A DNA stretch of 64,000 bases from Paractinoplanes pyxinae (GTDB lineage: Bacteria > Actinomycetota > Actinomycetes > Mycobacteriales > Micromonosporaceae): contig NZ_JAPNTZ010000003.1 of NCBI RefSeq assembly GCF_026626335.1, positions 434,001 through 498,000 of the forward strand, written 5' to 3'. Shown here piece by piece: positions 16,216 to 24,207 of this stretch. Position 1 is the stretch's first letter, and each line of letters starts with the position of its first letter. The position numbers were made by a program, and so were the translations under genes. The notes beneath the pieces were generated by a model that was given only the letters and a program-made list of their open reading frames with translations, did not search any database and was not told the DNA's origin.

Positions 16216-17865
16216 TTACGCGCCGCGGCGGCTGGCGATGGCCTCCAGGAAGATCTCACCGATCTTGGCGGGGTCGGTGGCCACGAAGACGCCGCCGGAG
16301 CCGGAGGCCTTGGCGATCGCCTCCAGCTCGTCGCGGTCGATGGCGGTGCCCATGCCGATGATGATCATGCGGACGGGCTTGGCCGGGTCGCGCAGCTTCG
16401 TCATCTTGGCGACCAGCTCGTCGATCGTCAGGCCGCCCGGGTTGTCGTTCTTGCCGTCGGTGTAGATGACCACCGAGTTGGAGACGCCCGGCTTCCAGCC
16501 CTTCTTCACGGCGGCGTACGCGGCCAGCGCCGTGTCGAACAGGCCGGTGTCACCGCCGTCCTTCGGGACGATCCGGCCGATGCCGGCCTGCAGTTCGGGC
16601 AGGTGGGTGGCGACCGAACTGATCGGCACGTTCTCTTTCCATGGGCGCGTGCCCACCATGTTCGTGGAGAACGTCCAGTTGCCGACCGACCAGCGCCCGT
16701 CCAGCAGCGCGAGGCCCTGCTGCGCCGTCCGCTGGGTGACCTCGGCCCGGGTCAGGCCGCCCGCCGTGGGCACCTTGGCCTTCATCGAGCCCGACACGTC
16801 GAACACGGCCAGCATCCGGCCCGGCTGGGTGATCGCCGTCCAGCTGCCGAGCAGCGGGGTGATGGCGGCGGCGCCGGCAGCGGGCGGCGGGGTCACCGTG
16901 GCCGGCGCGCCGGGCAGGGCGGGAAAACCGGTGCCGGTCGAGCCGTCCGGGCCACGCAGACCGGCCCGGGCCAGGTCGGTGGAGATGCCACCCAGGGCCG
17001 CGCGCAGCCTGGTCGCGGCGGCGGCTTTCTCCGGGTCGACCCCGGGCATGATCGCGTACGGGTAATCCAGCACCGCCGTGGCCGGGCTGGGATAGATCGC
17101 GGTGAGCCGGTTGCCGGGGGTCTTCGCATTGTGCTCGATGACATCAGCCTCGGACAGCACGGCCAGGCCGACGCTGTCGCCCACCTTGAGCAGCAGGTCC
17201 TTGCGGATGCTGGAGCTGTTGGCGGCCAGCGCCCGCATCACCCCGACCCGCAGGGCGGCCGACTTGGTCGCGCCGGCCACGGTGAGCAACCCGGTCAGCC
17301 CGGTGGCGTCGCGCGACGGTTCGACCAGGCCCGGCCGCAGCGTCTTGTCGGCGTAGAGCCGCGGGACGAGGTCGGCCATCTTCGCCTGTTTCAAGGCCGC
17401 GGCGGATTCCTCGGGCGCGGCCAGCACGGTCGGGCTCGTGGCGATCGAGCCGAGCACGGTCGGCCGGAAGCCGGGCGCCTCCGACGAGATGCGGACCAGC
17501 CAGGTGGCCGAGTCCGGGATCCAGGCGTCGACCCCGTCCGCCTGGGACTGGGCCCCGGTGCCGATGCCGGCCAGGTTCACGCCGTGCTTGCCACCTACGG
17601 CGGCGGCGATGGCGGCCGGGTCGGCGGCGGCCACGGCGACCTGGGCGCAGGTGTCCTCCCGCTTGCTCCAGGCGTCGGCCGCGGCCCGGACGGCGGGCGC
17701 GATCTCGGTGGCGGCGGCGACCTTGAGCTGCACGGTGGTGGCGCAGCCGTTCTTGGACCACTCCTGATAGCCGGCCCAGGCGCCGCCGGCGACCACTACG
17801 ACGGCGACGGCGGCGGCGGTGACGATCAGTCCGGTGCGCTGAAGCGGGCGGTGACGGCCAGGCAT
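16216..17865 (-). CDS. Membrane-anchored protein with solute-binding-like and VWA domains
   Basis: A 549-residue protein with an N-terminal membrane anchor (TGLIVTAAAVAVVVVAGGAW, about 11-30), then a periplasmic-binding-protein-like domain (about 45-320), a Pro/Ala linker and a C-terminal von Willebrand A domain. The VWA metal site is intact: DVSGS at 356-360, a Thr near GGDTGLFD, and VVIYTDGKND later. Such fusions are common in actinobacteria as exported proteins of unknown ligand, and are often annotated as substrate-binding and VWA proteins. It ends 9 bp from the convergent NTF2-like gene. Confidence 0.85.
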   Translation of the reverse strand: MPGRHRPLQRTGLIVTAAAVAVVVVAGGAWAGYQEWSKNGCATTVQLKVAAATEIAPAVRAAADAWSKREDTCAQVAVAAADPAAIAAAVGGKHGVNLAGIGTGAQSQADGVDAWIPDSATWLVRISSEAPGFRPTVLGSIATSPTVLAAPEESAAALKQAKMADLVPRLYADKTLRPGLVEPSRDATGLTGLLTVAGATKSAALRVGVMRALAANSSSIRKDLLLKVGDSVGLAVLSEADVIEHNAKTPGNRLTAIYPSPATAVLDYPYAIMPGVDPEKAAAATRLRAALGGISTDLARAGLRGPDGSTGTGFPALPGAPATVTPPPAAGAAAITPLLGSWTAITQPGRMLAVFDVSGSMKAKVPTAGGLTRAEVTQRTAQQGLALLDGRWSVGNWTFSTNMVGTRPWKENVPISSVATHLPELQAGIGRIVPKDGGDTGLFDTALAAYAAVKKGWKPGVSNSVVIYTDGKNDNPGGLTIDELVAKMTKLRDPAKPVRMIIIGMGTAIDRDELEAIAKASGSGGVFVATDPAKIGEIFLEAIASRRGA

Positions 17866-18088
17866 CGAGCCATGATGGACGCTCGATCAACTTTTGTCAC
17901 TACCGATGCAACTACTTAAGCCGGCCTAAAGCCAAAGCCTCACTTGCGCGACCCGATGATCGGCCGAGCCACTCCTGCCGTTTCGCACCTCGACCGCCAT
18001 CAACGCGCAGAGCAGACTTCGGGAGGTGCGGGCCGCCGTCGTCGTGGCCTTTCCCGGCGGCGGTGGCCCTCCGAAGACGGGAGGAGCC

Positions 18089-19090
18089 ATGAGACGAAAC
18101 ATCGTCATCGCAGTCGCCGTGACCGCCCTGATGGCGGGCGCCCAGCCGGCCTGGGCTGGCGGCCGGTCGGATTCCGGCGGGCGCATCGTCTGGACCAATG
18201 CGCCGGACACCACCTTCACCACCGGACATCTCGAGATCGCCCGGCCGGACGGGCGCGGCGCCCGCCGGCTCACGCCGGACACGCCCGGCGCCCGCGACCT
18301 GCTGCCCTCGATCTCACCCGACGGGCGCCGCGTCGTCTACCAACGCGACAGCGGCGACTTCGCCGACCTGCGGATCGTGGACGTGACCGGGCGCAACGAC
18401 CACTCCGTGGACACCGGGTGTCACGACCCGTGCCAGGACGACCTGGAGCCGGGCTGGCTGCCGGACGGGCGGATCTACTTCACCCGCGTGATCGGGCCGT
18501 TCGACCAGCCCAACGGCTCGGCCCGCTCGGCCGTGCTGCACACCGCCCGGCCCGACGGCACCGGCGTGCGGCGGCTGTCGCCGCCCGGACCGGACGGCCT
18601 GATCGAGGACTACCACGCCAGTACCGTGCCCGGGGCCGGCTACCTGGTTTACGGCCGCCTGCGGAACGAGGACTTCGCCACCGCGCTGTTCCGGATGGAC
18701 CTGCCGTCGCGCCGGGTGCGGCAGCTCACCAGCTGGAGCGTGCCGGCCGAGAGCGCGGACCTGTCGCCGGCCCGGCGGGGACCCACCAAAGACCTGGTGG
18801 TCTTCCAGATCGGGCGGCCCGGCACCGACGTGCTCGACATCGCCACCGTGCCCGCCACCTGCCGGGACGAGGCGGACTGCATGAGCAAGGTCAAGTACCT
18901 GACCGGCGGGGAAGGGCGGGCCACCAGCCCGAGCTGGTCGCCGGACGGCCGCCGGATCGCCTTCAGCTTCCGTACCGGTACGGCGGACCTCAACGGTGAC
19001 GTGTGGACGATGCGTCCGGACGGCTCCGACCGGCGCCGGGTGTCGACGTCGCCGGTCTTCGACTACGGCGCGGATTGGGGACCCGCCTGA
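18089..19090 (+). CDS. Exported TolB/PD40-type beta-propeller protein
   Basis: A 333-residue protein with a signal peptide (residues 1-22, ending AWAG) and repeated PD40/WD40-like blades: LLPSISPDGRRVVYQ, LEPGWLPDGRIYF and TSPSWSPDGRRIAFSF. The SPDG turn motif is the hallmark of TolB-like propellers. A cysteine pair (CHDPCQDD) and another (CRDEADC) could form disulfides outside the membrane. ATG 18089 is chosen because GGGAGGAG precedes it and the signal peptide starts there. It converges on the LPITG genes with only 2 bp between stops. Function unknown. Confidence 0.82.
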   Translation: MRRNIVIAVAVTALMAGAQPAWAGGRSDSGGRIVWTNAPDTTFTTGHLEIARPDGRGARRLTPDTPGARDLLPSISPDGRRVVYQRDSGDFADLRIVDVTGRNDHSVDTGCHDPCQDDLEPGWLPDGRIYFTRVIGPFDQPNGSARSAVLHTARPDGTGVRRLSPPGPDGLIEDYHASTVPGAGYLVYGRLRNEDFATALFRMDLPSRRVRQLTSWSVPAESADLSPARRGPTKDLVVFQIGRPGTDVLDIATVPATCRDEADCMSKVKYLTGGEGRATSPSWSPDGRRIAFSFRTGTADLNGDVWTMRPDGSDRRRVSTSPVFDYGADWGPA

Positions 19091-19092
19091 CC

Positions 19093-20604
19093 TCAGTTCT
19101 CGGGGTGTGGACGGCGGCGGGTGGCGACGCGGGCGGTGGCGCCGGCGAGCAGCAGGGCGAGGCCGATCAGCGCCAGGGCTGTCGTGTTGGTGCCGGTGAT
19201 CGGGAGGCCGCCGCCCTCACCGCCGCCGTTGCCGCCGCCCTCGCCGTCGCCCGGGGTGGGGGTGGGGCCGGCGGGGTTGATGATGACGGCGGCGGTGTCG
19301 TCCGAGGGGTCGGGGTCACCGGCCGGCGGTGGGCCTTGGCGGCTGACGTTGATGCTGCCGCGGAGGGTGCCGGGCTGGTCGACGCGCAGGATGAAGTCGA
19401 AGTTCACCGTTCGGTAGGGGAGGTACGGGACGCCGTCCAGCTCCGAGGTGAAGCAGTAGAGCTTGCCGTCGTCGGGGTGGCCGTCGGGCGGGTAGGGACC
19501 GGGGAACGGAAGCGTGGGGAACGACCGGCACAGGGGCGAGCGGCCGACCACCGTGGTGCCGGAAGGCGGGGTGAAGGTGATGACCAAGTATGAGCCCTGC
19601 GCCCGGTCCCAGCCTTCAATGCCGGCCGGACCGTTGTTGCGCATGCCCAGGCGTACGGGGACGGTCTTTCCGACTTTCGCCCTTGCGGTGTCGCCGATCG
19701 CGGTGAAGTTGGACTGGTTGACGCCGGTCACCGCCAGGTCCCAGCCGTCGGCGTTGTCGCGCACGTCGATCTCGGTCTGGGGGTCGGCCAAGGTGGACGT
19801 CGCGGGGGTCAGCTCGAGTTCGGGGCCGGAGCCGGACGGCAGCGCGCGGCCCGGGTCGATCCAGTCCTGCGCGGTGTGCCAGATGAACGAGCTGGACCAC
19901 TGGCTCGGCGCCCACACCGCCCGAGAGGCGGTGATCCGCCACGGCGTGGCCAGGCGGTAGGTGGCGCCGGGGGCCAGTTCGGTCTCGAACAAGCAGGCGG
20001 CGCCGCGTTCGGTGGGGGCGCAGTTGCGGTGCGGCGTGCTGGTGATGCCGCGGACCGCTCTCCATTCGAGGACCACCCCGCGAACCGGGGAGTCGCCGGT
20101 GTTGCGGACGGCGGCGGTCACGTCCGTGCTCGTGCCGGTGGGCAGCGAGACGTCGCCCTGCGTGTCGACGGCGGTGAGGGCGACCTGCTCGGCGATCGTG
20201 ACGCGACCCGTGGCGGTGGCCCGGGTCGTGCCCTCAACCACGGCCCGTACGGTCACCAGCGCACTCGCGCCGAGCGGGGTGCCGGGGTTGGCCGCAACCG
20301 AAAGGTCGAACGCGTCGCTCGTGCCGTCGCAGGTGAGCGTGGTGGCGGCGGCCGTGCACCGGGTGATGCCCGACGGCGGCGTGACCGTGGCGATCGCGTT
20401 CAGCGCGGTCAGGTCGAACACCAGCTCGCCGGGGGGCGTTTGATCCGGGAACCGGTACTGCACGTGCATCCCCCGGGCCGCTCCGCCGGGCTGGACGCTG
20501 ACGTTGCTCAGCGTCAGGGTCCATCCGGGGGCAGCCTGAGCGGCCGCCGCGGGCATGAGGGCGGCGAACACGGCGATCAGGGCGACGCTGGCGAACCTGC
20601 GCAT
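19093..20604 (-). CDS. LPITG-anchored surface protein, paralogue A
   Basis: A 503-residue cell-wall protein. It has a signal peptide (1-25, ending AQAA) and a C-terminal sorting signal: LPITG at 467-471, hydrophobic segment TALALIGLALLLAGATA, then an Arg-rich tail. Between them are about 420 residues of beta-rich sequence, with CxnC loops (NCAPTERGAACLF) and conserved motifs APSQWSSSF, AQDWIDPGRALPSG and GRSPLCRSF, followed by a Gly/Glu/Asn-rich wall-spanning linker. It is about one third to one half identical by eye to the next two genes. A sortase presumably links it to peptidoglycan. Start ATG 20604 fits the shared MRR-[FL]-AS signal-peptide opening. Confidence 0.85.
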   Translation of the reverse strand: MRRFASVALIAVFAALMPAAAAQAAPGWTLTLSNVSVQPGGAARGMHVQYRFPDQTPPGELVFDLTALNAIATVTPPSGITRCTAAATTLTCDGTSDAFDLSVAANPGTPLGASALVTVRAVVEGTTRATATGRVTIAEQVALTAVDTQGDVSLPTGTSTDVTAAVRNTGDSPVRGVVLEWRAVRGITSTPHRNCAPTERGAACLFETELAPGATYRLATPWRITASRAVWAPSQWSSSFIWHTAQDWIDPGRALPSGSGPELELTPATSTLADPQTEIDVRDNADGWDLAVTGVNQSNFTAIGDTARAKVGKTVPVRLGMRNNGPAGIEGWDRAQGSYLVITFTPPSGTTVVGRSPLCRSFPTLPFPGPYPPDGHPDDGKLYCFTSELDGVPYLPYRTVNFDFILRVDQPGTLRGSINVSRQGPPPAGDPDPSDDTAAVIINPAGPTPTPGDGEGGGNGGGEGGGLPITGTNTTALALIGLALLLAGATARVATRRRPHPEN

Positions 20605-20769
20605 CGGCTGGCTTCTTCCGTACGTCCACTGTGGTGGCCGCAGCGTACTGCCTGAACGGGCCGTATGGTGGTCAGACTTTTCGAGCGTCGGCCGCCCGTT
20701 GAACGACGGCGTCACCGCCGCACTGGCCGGCCGCGCGAAACCCTGACGCCACAAGGATGGCGTCCGGTC

Positions 20770-22320
20770 TTACCGGCGGTGGGTGGCCAGGCGAGCGCAC
20801 GTGCCGACGAGCAAGAGGGCCAAGCCGATCAGCGCCACGGTTGTGGTGTCACTGCCGGTGATCGGCAGGCCGCCGCCTCCGCCCTCCCCGCCGCCTCCGC
20901 CGTCGTCGCCGCCATCGTTGCCGCCGCCGGTGGCCGGGGCTCCCGTTGCGGTCACGACGATGGGCTCCTCCTGGGTGATCCTCGGGGCGTCAACGGGAGT
21001 GAGCACGGTGCGGATCTGTCCGCGCAGCGTGCCGGGCTTGTCGATGCGGAGCTTGAAGTCGAAATTGACTGTCTCGCCGGGGAAGTAGGGGAGACCTTCG
21101 AACATGCCCGTCCAGCAGTAGTATTTGCCGTCGTTGAAGTCGGCTCCGTCGGGCCACGGCACGCCGGGGGTGGGGTAGTCCACATTGAACGGCTGGCACA
21201 GCGGCGAGTGGCCGACGACCTTGGTGCCGGCGGGCGGGGTGACGGTGACCGTCAGGTACGGGGCGAAGGCGTTGCCCCAGCTTTCCATGCGGGCCGGGCC
21301 GTTGTTGCGCACGCTGGTGCGTACGGTGACGGTCTGGCCGACCTTGCCGGTGGCCTCGTCGCCGCGAACGGTGAAGGTCGAGTTGTTGCGGCCGGTGACG
21401 AGCAGGTTCCACTCGTCGGCGTTGGTGGGGTTGCCCTCGGTGTCGACGTCGGTCTGCGGCACCGTTTCGGTCACGGGGGCGGGCGCGGGGGTCAGCCCCA
21501 GCTCGGTGTCGCCGTCGCCGCCGGGGAGGGGGCGGCCCTGGTCGATCCAGTCCTGCGCGGTGAACCAGCTGAACGACGACAGCCACTGGGTCGGCGCCCA
21601 CACGGCGTCGGTGGCGGTGAGCGGCCACGGCGTCGCCAGCCGGTATTCCTGGCCGGGGGTCAGCGCGCCCTCGAACAGGCAGGCGGCGCCGGCGGTCGGC
21701 ATGACGGCGCCGCGGCCCTCGATCGGGCTGCAGTTGGCGAAGTCGGGTGTGCGCATGCCGACGGCGGTCTGCAGCTGGAGCACGACCCCCGTGATCGGCG
21801 TGTCGCCGGTGTTGCGCAGGCCGGCCGCCAGCTGGCCGGTGGCTCCGGTGGCGATCGAAACATCGTCTTGCGCCTGTACGTTCGTCAGGGACACGGCCTC
21901 GGCGATGGTCACGGTGCCGGTCGCACTGGCCACCGTCCGGCCGCCCGCGACGATCCGGGCCGGCAGGGTGATGACCGTGCCGACCGGGGCGTCGGGCTCG
22001 GCCGTCACCTCCATCCCACCCGAGAAGCCGCGGTCGTCCTGCGCGCAGGTGACCGTGGTGGCCGTCGTGGTGCACGGGACCGGGAAGCCGGGCTTCAGGG
22101 TGATCCGGCCCTGAGCGGCCGTGATGTCGAAGACCAGGTCGTACTTGACCCGGGCCGCGTTGGCGGTGTCGACGCTCAGCCGCAGGACGCCCGTGGCGCC
22201 GGGCACGACGCTGCCCCGGCCGAGGGACAGCTTCCACGGTGTGGCCGCGGCCTGGGCCGGCGCCGGGGCGATCAACGCGGCCAGCAGGACGATCAGGGCG
22301 GCACTGGCGAGTCTGCGCAT
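20770..22320 (-). CDS. LPITG-anchored surface protein, paralogue B
   Basis: A 516-residue paralogue with signal peptide MRRLASAALIVLLAALIAPA, LPITG at 485-489, hydrophobic helix and HRR tail. The same blocks occur as in paralogue A: NCSPIEGRGAV then ACLFEGALTPGQEYRLATPW, WAPTQWLSSF, AQDWIDQGRPLPGG, GHSPLCQPF and YYCW. The linker before LPITG is nearly pure Gly/Asp/Glu. It is separated from paralogue A by a 165-bp gap that holds A's leader, and from paralogue C by 10 bp, so B and C are probably one transcript. Confidence 0.85.
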   Translation of the reverse strand: MRRLASAALIVLLAALIAPAPAQAAATPWKLSLGRGSVVPGATGVLRLSVDTANAARVKYDLVFDITAAQGRITLKPGFPVPCTTTATTVTCAQDDRGFSGGMEVTAEPDAPVGTVITLPARIVAGGRTVASATGTVTIAEAVSLTNVQAQDDVSIATGATGQLAAGLRNTGDTPITGVVLQLQTAVGMRTPDFANCSPIEGRGAVMPTAGAACLFEGALTPGQEYRLATPWPLTATDAVWAPTQWLSSFSWFTAQDWIDQGRPLPGGDGDTELGLTPAPAPVTETVPQTDVDTEGNPTNADEWNLLVTGRNNSTFTVRGDEATGKVGQTVTVRTSVRNNGPARMESWGNAFAPYLTVTVTPPAGTKVVGHSPLCQPFNVDYPTPGVPWPDGADFNDGKYYCWTGMFEGLPYFPGETVNFDFKLRIDKPGTLRGQIRTVLTPVDAPRITQEEPIVVTATGAPATGGGNDGGDDGGGGGEGGGGGLPITGSDTTTVALIGLALLLVGTCARLATHRR

Positions 22321-22330
22321 GAGGTGACCT

Positions 22331-23866
22331 CTATCGTCGGCGGGTGGCCAGGCGCGCCGCGGCGCCGGCGATGAGAAGCGCGAGGCCGATCAGGGCCACC
22401 GCTGTGGTGTTGCTGCCGGTGATCGGCAGGCCGCCACCGCCGCCGCCCTCACCACCACCGTCCCCGCCGGTGACGGGAACGCCGGTTGCGGTGATGACGA
22501 TGGGGGCGCGGTAGGGGATCGGGCCGAGCCCGCTGTTGCCGCGCCCGGCGTCGTGCAGCGTGGTCCGGATTCCGCCGCGCAGCGTGCCGGGCTTGGTGAT
22601 GCGCAGCGTGAACTTGTAGGTGTAGGTCTCGCCGGGCAGGTTCCACGGCGTCAGCCAGGAGCCCTTCCAGCAGTAGTACTTGCCGTCACCCAGCTCGGCG
22701 TCGACCGGGTAGGGGCCGCCGGGGGTGGGGAAGTCGATGCTGAAGAGGTGGCAGTCGGGGTCGGCCCGCACCACCTTGGTGCCCGGGGGAAGGGTCACTG
22801 TGGTGAGCGAATACGACCCCTCGAGCTGGTTGTAGCCCTCGAGCCGGGCCGGACCGTTGTTGCGGACGCTGACGCCGACGGTGACGTTCTTCCCGACCTG
22901 GCCGCTCGCCGTGTCACCCCGCACGGTGAGGGTCGAGGTGTTGCGGCCGGTGACGCTCAGCTGCCACTCGTCGACGTTGTTGTAGATCAGTTCGGGCTCG
23001 GTCTGCGGAACGGCCCGGGCGGTGGCCACGGCGGCGAGTTCCAGCTCGGGCCCGCTGCCGCCGGACGGCAGCTTGCCGCCCCGGTCGGTGAAGTCCTGCG
23101 CGGTCGACCACTCGAACGAGGCCAGCCACTGGCTGGGCGCCCACACCAGCTCGGTCGCGGTCACCCGCCACGGTGTGGCCAGGCGGTATTCCTGGCCGGG
23201 GGCCAGCTCGGCGTCGAACAGGCAGATGGCGCCGGAGTCGGGCGGGATGTTCGGGTCGGTCACCACGTTCGTGCAGTTGGCGTAGTCATTCGTCCGGATG
23301 CCGGCGACCGTCTTGAGCTGCAGAACCACGCCGGTGACGGGGCGGCTGCCGGTGTTGCGGACCCCGGCCGCCAGCCCGTAGGTGCGGCCGCTCGCGATCG
23401 CCATGTCGTCCTGCGCCTCGACCGCGGCCAGCGAGACCTCTTCGGCCACGGTGACGGTGCCGGTCGCACTCGCGACCGTCTTGCCGTCGAGCACGGCGCG
23501 GACCGGCACGGGCACCGTCAGGCCGGCCGGAGCCTCGGGCTTGGCTGTCGCCATGAGGTAGCTCGACATGCCGCCCGTGTTCACCGGGCACGTCAGCGTG
23601 GTGGCCGTGGCCGTGCAGGTGTAGAAGGTGAGCTTGAACGTGAGGAGGTCACGGGCGGCCGTGATGTCGAAGACCAGGTCGAGGTCGTAGCGGGTCGAGC
23701 CGCCGCCGGGCGCGCGCAGGCCGAACGGCATGCCGCGTTCGCCGCCGCCGGGCACGACGCTGATCTTGCCCGCCGTCATGGTCCACGGGGCGGCAGCCTG
23801 AGACGCCGACGGCGCGCCGAGCACAGCCAGGAGGACGATCAGGGCGGTGCTCGCGAGCCTGCGCAT
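22331..23866 (-). CDS. LPITG-anchored surface protein, paralogue C
   Basis: A 511-residue paralogue, first of the tandem set. Signal peptide MRRLASTALIVLLAVLGAPS; LPITG at 480-484 followed by TAVALIGLALLIAGAAA and RRR. Shared motifs include ICLFDAELAPGQEYRLATPW, WAPSQWLASF, AQDFTDRGGKLPSG and KYYCWKG. Two repeated halves of the ectodomain each contain an NTG or NNGPAR turn (VRNTGSRPVTGVVL and VRNNGPARLEGY), resembling DUF11/CARDB-like Ig modules. ATG 23866 is preferred over an in-frame start 33 nt upstream because it restores the MRR opening of the paralogues. Confidence 0.85.
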   Translation of the reverse strand: MRRLASTALIVLLAVLGAPSASQAAAPWTMTAGKISVVPGGGERGMPFGLRAPGGGSTRYDLDLVFDITAARDLLTFKLTFYTCTATATTLTCPVNTGGMSSYLMATAKPEAPAGLTVPVPVRAVLDGKTVASATGTVTVAEEVSLAAVEAQDDMAIASGRTYGLAAGVRNTGSRPVTGVVLQLKTVAGIRTNDYANCTNVVTDPNIPPDSGAICLFDAELAPGQEYRLATPWRVTATELVWAPSQWLASFEWSTAQDFTDRGGKLPSGGSGPELELAAVATARAVPQTEPELIYNNVDEWQLSVTGRNTSTLTVRGDTASGQVGKNVTVGVSVRNNGPARLEGYNQLEGSYSLTTVTLPPGTKVVRADPDCHLFSIDFPTPGGPYPVDAELGDGKYYCWKGSWLTPWNLPGETYTYKFTLRITKPGTLRGGIRTTLHDAGRGNSGLGPIPYRAPIVITATGVPVTGGDGGGEGGGGGGLPITGSNTTAVALIGLALLIAGAAARLATRRR

Positions 23867-23914
23867 GGCGCAGGAGAATACCGTCGAAACAGAATGCATT
23901 CTGCTTGTCGGCGT

Positions 23915-24154
23915 TCACCATTCGTACGGACGGTCAGCCGGGCGATCCCAGCCGTCGCACGAGTCCTCCTCGTCGAGGGAGCGCAGGACGTCGAGCAGGT
24001 CAGGACCGTCGTGGCCGGTGTCGACCGAGCGCCCGATCAACCCCAGCTGGGCGGCGCAGTCGCGGCCGAAACCCTTCACCATGCGGTCGGCGCGGGTCTG
24101 GTGCCCGCACCGGGGGCAGCGCCGCATCGCGACGGGACGATCGGGAACAGCCAT
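23915..24154 (-). CDS. Small zinc-ribbon-like protein
   Basis: A 79-residue protein with CPRCGHQTRADRMVKGFGRDCAAQLG, a likely zinc-binding ribbon built from CxxC and a later Cys, followed by an acidic C-terminal region (DLLDVLRSLDEEDSCDGW). A CATACT box ends 6 nt before ATG 24154, so a leaderless transcript is likely and supports this start rather than the internal ATG. It resembles small actinobacterial zinc-ribbon proteins of unknown function. It is divergent from fdhA with a 53-bp shared promoter gap, so it could be linked to that operon, as an inference. Confidence 0.6.
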   Translation of the reverse strand: MAVPDRPVAMRRCPRCGHQTRADRMVKGFGRDCAAQLGLIGRSVDTGHDGPDLLDVLRSLDEEDSCDGWDRPADRPYEW

Positions 24155-24207
24155 CCTCGAAGTATGTCGCCGTGCGGCCCGCCCGCGCCTGGGTTAGGGT
24201 CGTCAGC

